A DNA stretch of 64,000 nt from Zeaxanthinibacter enoshimensis (lineage in GTDB: Bacteria > Bacteroidota > Bacteroidia > Flavobacteriales > Flavobacteriaceae): positions 372,001 to 436,000 of the forward strand of contig NZ_SNYI01000003.1 in assembly GCF_004362865.1 (NCBI RefSeq), read 5' to 3'. Below, one piece after another: positions 60,681 to 64,000 of the stretch. Both the position numbers and the translations under genes were made by a program. Each line of letters opens with the position of its first letter. Position 1 is the first letter of the stretch. The notes under the pieces are model-generated. The model worked only from the letters and a program-made list of their open reading frames with translations, did no database searches and had not been told where the DNA came from.

Positions 60681-61766
60681 CTAATTCCGGTTCTTCAGGT
60701 CGTAGGCTACTATCAATGAAACCACCCGGTTATAACTGAGGATGCCATCTTTCTGTTGATTGGCATGGAGGTAAGAATTAAAGACAGATTTAAAAACCGG
60801 TTCGGCCGGATTCTCAAAAGAACGCCAGAATTTATCCAGCTCTTCATAGTTTTTACGGACCCCAGGGTTTAACCGGGCGTATAACGTCTTTGTGATCAGA
60901 GAGTCTTTGCGTTTTAATTCTGCCAGGCAGTAACTGAGGGCATAGGCATTGGCGGCATATTGCAGGTAAGGATCCCTGTTGTTCAGGGTAACCAGGTACC
61001 CGATAAAATTGGTCTCGTTCTCGGCGGAATAACCCAGCTGGTGACCTATCTCGTGACCATAAACCACCGGGGCCCTGAAGGCCGGTAACAGGCGATTCAC
61101 CTGTCCTTCATTGGTAAAGGGGTTAAGGTAGCCCCCGTAGCCCATATAGCTTAACATCCTGCTGTAGAGTGACGTTTTTATGCTGGCCGGCGAATAGTAC
61201 GCAAAATCCATTTGTTCAGCCAGGTCTTTATATCCTTGTAACGTCAGCTTCGTGATCTCTTTTTTAGAGTAGGGGATATGGACTTTAAGAAGGCTGTCTC
61301 CTGTAAGCGACAGTTGTTGCCGGTTGGTGCGCTTGATCAGCTCGCGGGTGAAGAATTCAACTTCTTCAGTGCTTGCCACATCGTTTAATTCCAGCCTTTC
61401 CGCAAGCGGAACGCGGTGGTAGTTAAGACCCCATAACAGGTGAAAAGTAAAATACGCCACGGAGAGGACCATAAAGGTGTCCCGGAGCAGGCCGGTTAAA
61501 TTATAACGGATCTCGCTGCGGTTGATCCACAGGTACCCGATAGCCAGCGATCCGATCGCAGTATACAGCAGGTCACCGATAGAAAATGGGATCCATCCGT
61601 ATAGGGACCTGAGGAAAGATGATATATATGGATAAATGCCGCGGCTGTAATAATTCTCAACCATTTCAGGGCTGGAATGTAAATATCGCACTAGCAGTAC
61701 CTGGGGAATAAGGGAGAGGGCGATATAATTTTTAATCTTGCTTTTCACGGCCCTAAAATTAACCAT
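60681..61766 (-). CDS. DUF3810 membrane metallopeptidase-like protein
   Basis: A 361-residue protein with about three membrane helices near the N-terminus (ISSFLRSLYGWIPFSIGDLL, YTAIGSLAIGYLWI, DTFMVLSVAYFTFHLLWGLN). A soluble domain follows and carries an H-E-x2-H zinc motif in VVYGHEIGHQLGYSAENETN, with a likely third ligand in the Glu of AENE. That arrangement fits DUF3810, predicted to be a gluzincin peptidase. Nothing else is known from sequence. It is divergent from pepD. The motif suggests activity, but the substrate is unknown. Confidence 0.93.
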   Translation of the reverse strand: MVNFRAVKSKIKNYIALSLIPQVLLVRYLHSSPEMVENYYSRGIYPYISSFLRSLYGWIPFSIGDLLYTAIGSLAIGYLWINRSEIRYNLTGLLRDTFMVLSVAYFTFHLLWGLNYHRVPLAERLELNDVASTEEVEFFTRELIKRTNRQQLSLTGDSLLKVHIPYSKKEITKLTLQGYKDLAEQMDFAYYSPASIKTSLYSRMLSYMGYGGYLNPFTNEGQVNRLLPAFRAPVVYGHEIGHQLGYSAENETNFIGYLVTLNNRDPYLQYAANAYALSYCLAELKRKDSLITKTLYARLNPGVRKNYEELDKFWRSFENPAEPVFKSVFNSYLHANQQKDGILSYNRVVSLIVAYDLKNRN

Positions 61767-61821
61767 TTCAGTTCCACAGTGTTGTTTCTATCAGTAATTT
61801 TACGTCCAAATTGATTTTATT

Positions 61822-63282
61822 ATGAACGAAAGTATCAAAGTCCTGGAACCTGCTGGAGTATGGAAGAATTTTGCAAAACTGAATGAAGTACCCCGGCCTT
61901 CCAAGAAGGAGGAAAGGGTGATCGCCTTTATGATGGAATTCGGCAGGTCCCTGGAACTGGAAACATTTAAAGATAGTGTTGGGAATGTTATCATACGTAA
62001 ACCGGCTACTGAAGGAATGGAAGACCGTCCGATGGTCATCCTGCAGTCGCACCTGGATATGGTACACCAGAAGAATGCCGATACCCGATTTGATTTTGAG
62101 AAGGAAGGAATACGGATGAAAGTAGCAGGAGAGTGGGTAAAGGCAGAAGGAACTACGCTGGGCGCTGATAACGGGATGGGAGTAGCCGCGATCATGGCAT
62201 TGCTGGAAAGTACCGATATTCCCCATCCTCCTCTTGAGGCATTGTTCACCATTGATGAGGAAACCGGGATGACAGGGGCCAAGGGCTTGGAGGCAGGAAC
62301 GCTGGAAGGAGAAATTCTGCTGAACCTGGATACGGAAGAAGACGACGAGATCGATATAGGCTGCGCAGGGGGAGTAGATATTACCGCCAGCTGTAGTTAC
62401 GAGGAAGAGGAAAGCGGGGAGGATGACAAGTTCTTCCAGGTGGTCGTCCGTGGCTTACAGGGAGGTCACAGCGGAATGGATATTGATAAAGGTCTCGGCA
62501 ACGCGAACAAGATCATGAACAGGGTGCTAAATCAACTGTGGAAAGCCCTGGAAATCCGAATCAGTGACATACAGGGCGGCGGACTGAGGAATGCCATTCC
62601 CAGGGAAAGCAAAGCTATAATTGCGGTACCGGGACCTAAGGCAGCTCAGTTGGAAGCCATGTTAAATGAAATAACCACTGAAATCGCTACAGAATTGACC
62701 GTGACGGAACCGGGGCTGAAAATTGAGGTATCTCCGCTACCGGGTCCGGTCAAAGTGATGAACGCCGCTACCCAGGAAAAACTATTAAAAATGATCAGTG
62801 CAGCGCATAACGGGGTGTATACCATGAGTGCTGCGTTTGAAGGGCTGGTTGAAAGTTCTAATAATATCGCCAGGGTCGAGGTTAATAATGGTAAGCTGGA
62901 AATAGGTTGCCTGACGCGGTCCTCGGTAGAATCTGTAAAAACTGTCCTGGCTGACAGCCTTAAAGCTGTCTTTGAGTTAGGTGGCTGTAATGTGACTTTC
63001 TCCGGGGAATACCCGGGATGGACCCCTGACCCTGATTCCAGGATCCTCAAAGTGCTGGAAGATCGATACACTGCTTTGTTTGAAGAGCAACCCAGGGTTG
63101 TGGCCTGCCATGCAGGGCTCGAATGCGGAATTATCGGGAACACTTTCCCGGACCTCGATATGATCAGTTTTGGTCCAACCATCCGGGGGGCACATTCCCC
63201 GGACGAGCGGGTTCATATTGCGAGTGTAAAGAAATTCTGGACATTCTTGCTTGATGTCTTACGCCATATTCCTAAGAAATAA
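61822..63282 (+). CDS. pepD: Aminoacyl-histidine dipeptidase (PepD), M20 family
   Basis: A cytosolic dipeptidase that splits carnosine-like and other Xaa-His dipeptides. The 486-residue product has the M20 zinc ligands: QSHLDMVHQKNADT (His and Asp), EGTTLGADNGMGVAA (bridging Asp), TIDEETGMTGAKGLE (catalytic and ligand Glu), and HAGLECGIIG with the Cys-rich region. The lid domain with GLQGGHSGMDIDKGLGNANK is present. Length agrees with PepD of other bacteria. No signal peptide. It is followed 109 bases later by the CBS protein, probably as a separate transcript. Confidence 0.95.
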   Translation: MNESIKVLEPAGVWKNFAKLNEVPRPSKKEERVIAFMMEFGRSLELETFKDSVGNVIIRKPATEGMEDRPMVILQSHLDMVHQKNADTRFDFEKEGIRMKVAGEWVKAEGTTLGADNGMGVAAIMALLESTDIPHPPLEALFTIDEETGMTGAKGLEAGTLEGEILLNLDTEEDDEIDIGCAGGVDITASCSYEEEESGEDDKFFQVVVRGLQGGHSGMDIDKGLGNANKIMNRVLNQLWKALEIRISDIQGGGLRNAIPRESKAIIAVPGPKAAQLEAMLNEITTEIATELTVTEPGLKIEVSPLPGPVKVMNAATQEKLLKMISAAHNGVYTMSAAFEGLVESSNNIARVEVNNGKLEIGCLTRSSVESVKTVLADSLKAVFELGGCNVTFSGEYPGWTPDPDSRILKVLEDRYTALFEEQPRVVACHAGLECGIIGNTFPDLDMISFGPTIRGAHSPDERVHIASVKKFWTFLLDVLRHIPKK

Positions 63283-63337
63283 GGCTGTTTCAAGTTATTC
63301 AGTGCTTTTAACACCCCAGTCGATTTAATGTCAAATA

Positions 63338-63369
63338 TTGAATAAAGTCTCTGGAATTCAGTATATTTA
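63338..63369 (+). promoter_or_regulatory. Candidate promoter for the CBS-domain gene
   Basis: TTG (63338-63340), then 21 bases, then TATATTTA (63362-63369), a seven-of-eight match to TAnnTTTG. It ends 22 bases before the ATG. Confidence 0.45.
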
Positions 63370-63391
63370 ATAGACAACAAATCGCGGAATT

Positions 63392-63853
63392 ATGGGTATT
63401 AAAAGTTTTATGGGGCGCAGACAGCCCTTGCAGGAAGCGGATGTTCCCTTGAAAGTTAGTGACTACATGACGCGTAAACTGATTACGTTCAGTCCGGATC
63501 AATCCGTTGAAGAGGTCATACAGAAGCTGATAAGGTATAAGATTTCAGGTGGGCCCGTGGTCAATGATAAGAATGAACTGGTAGGGATCATCTCTGAAGG
63601 GGATTGTATCAAACATATCAGCGAAAGCCGGTATTACAATATGCCCCTGGATAACAGTAAGGTTTCACAGCACATGGTCCAGGATGTAGAGACCATAGAT
63701 GGCAATATGAATATTTTTGATGCTGCCAAAAAGTTCCTGGAGACCAAGAGAAGGCGTTTTCCAATCCTGGAAGACGGCAAACTGGCCGGCCAGATCTCGC
63801 AGAAGGATATTCTCAAAGCAACTGTAAAGCTGAAATCACAGAACTGGAAATAA
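63392..63853 (+). CDS. CBS-domain protein
   Basis: A 153-residue protein made of a short basic N-terminus (GIKSFMGRRQPLQEAD) and a pair of CBS motifs (about 22-85 and 95-150): VSDYMTRKLITFSPDQSVEE, GPVVNDKNELVGIISEGDCI and FLETKRRRFPILEDGKLAGQ. CBS pairs bind adenine nucleotides and act as regulatory modules. No enzyme domain is attached, so it probably works on a partner. A strong terminator follows. It may be a regulator of a kinase or transporter, but no partner gene is in view. Confidence 0.93.
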   Translation: MGIKSFMGRRQPLQEADVPLKVSDYMTRKLITFSPDQSVEEVIQKLIRYKISGGPVVNDKNELVGIISEGDCIKHISESRYYNMPLDNSKVSQHMVQDVETIDGNMNIFDAAKKFLETKRRRFPILEDGKLAGQISQKDILKATVKLKSQNWK

Positions 63854-63872
63854 TTATTTCCGAATTTAAACT

Positions 63873-63905
63873 AAAAACCCGGGGTTAACAGCCCCGGGTT
63901 TTTTT
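63873..63905 (+). terminator. Intrinsic terminator downstream of the CBS gene
   Basis: AAAAACCCGGGG (63873-63884) pairs perfectly with CCCCGGGTTTTT (63892-63903), loop TTAACAG, with two more T. It is 19 bases past the CBS gene stop and is the strongest terminator in the window. Confidence 0.93.
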
Positions 63906-64000
63906 GTAAGTATTGCTCGTGTAAAGGAGCTCTTTTAAGATCCATATTTTTAACTGGAAGGTCTTTTATCTCCCTGGTGCCCATTCCCGTTCTGGTTCCC
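63906..64000. other. Right-edge stretch, no gene assigned
   Basis: No complete gene is visible. On the minus strand one frame reads from the edge as GNQNGNGHQGDKRPSS to a stop at 63950-63952, which could be the end of a gene lying to the right. Another minus-strand frame stays open from the edge through the terminator, so the frame is undecided. Confidence 0.3.

Overview
The window is a typical chromosomal segment of a member of the Bacteroidota, almost certainly family Flavobacteriaceae. The evidence is the gene content (DUF368, DUF349, DUF3810, DUF4105/Lnb-like, DUF2795, CCC-motif membrane proteins, an OstA-like LptA, a long SecA without a zinc tail), the scarcity of Shine-Dalgarno sequences, and promoter elements of the TTG-N19-21-TAnnTTTG type. 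No rRNA, tRNA, CRISPR array, transposase or phage gene was found.

Layout. (1) 1-5.9 kb: an OsmC/Ohr-like protein without its peroxidatic cysteine, galM, an overlapping ECF sigma factor / membrane anti-sigma-like / DUF4097-like secreted protein trio, a CBM9 lipoprotein and lipoprotein MsrA. (2) 5.9-8.6 kb: a repeat-rich, gene-poor island. It holds 53-bp inverted repeats, a tandem duplication, octamer arrays joined to GC-rich palindromes, and two paralogous small secreted proteins. Both small genes share an upstream block with LytTR-like half-sites at identical spacing, and both have their start codon in or next to an RNA stem. This is the most unusual part of the window. (3) 8.6-19.6 kb: amidohydrolase and M14 peptidase pair, a HisKA_2 histidine kinase, secA, DUF2795, corrinoid adenosyltransferase with a hidden 57-aa membrane protein upstream, and a methyltransferase-like remnant. 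(4) 19.6-33.2 kb: ABC-F ATPase with a DUF4105 protein, pssA, the kdsD-tatC-AhpD-like-lptB run divergent from recQ, a DUF2752/CCC-motif membrane cluster, a hidden 58-aa protein coupled to an Smr protein, and a cysteine desulfurase. (5) 33.2-38 kb: M23 peptidase, coiled-coil protein, zapA, 6S RNA and rny. (6) 38-50.6 kb: a kinase-fold-like membrane protein ending in CxxCH, an AbgB-like M20 protein, a kaiC-kaiB-PAS histidine kinase cluster without kaiA, DUF349, aroE, two DUF368 proteins and a TPR protein. (7) 50.7-64 kb: aminotransferase, OstA-like protein, purA, Fur family regulator, bifunctional RelA/SpoT, M48 peptidase, TrmH-type methyltransferase, DUF6503 lipoprotein, DUF3810, pepD and a CBS protein.

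How it fits together. Most genes are housekeeping: envelope biogenesis (lptB, OstA, kdsD, pssA, tatC, secA, M23), RNA and stress physiology (rny, 6S RNA, RelA/SpoT, Fur), division (zapA) and peptide/amino-acid metabolism. Regulatory novelty is concentrated in the Kai cluster, the sigma/anti-sigma trio and the small-secreted-protein island.

Limits: everything was read by eye. Residue numbers given with 'about' are estimates, family names rest on recognised motifs, and no database search was run.
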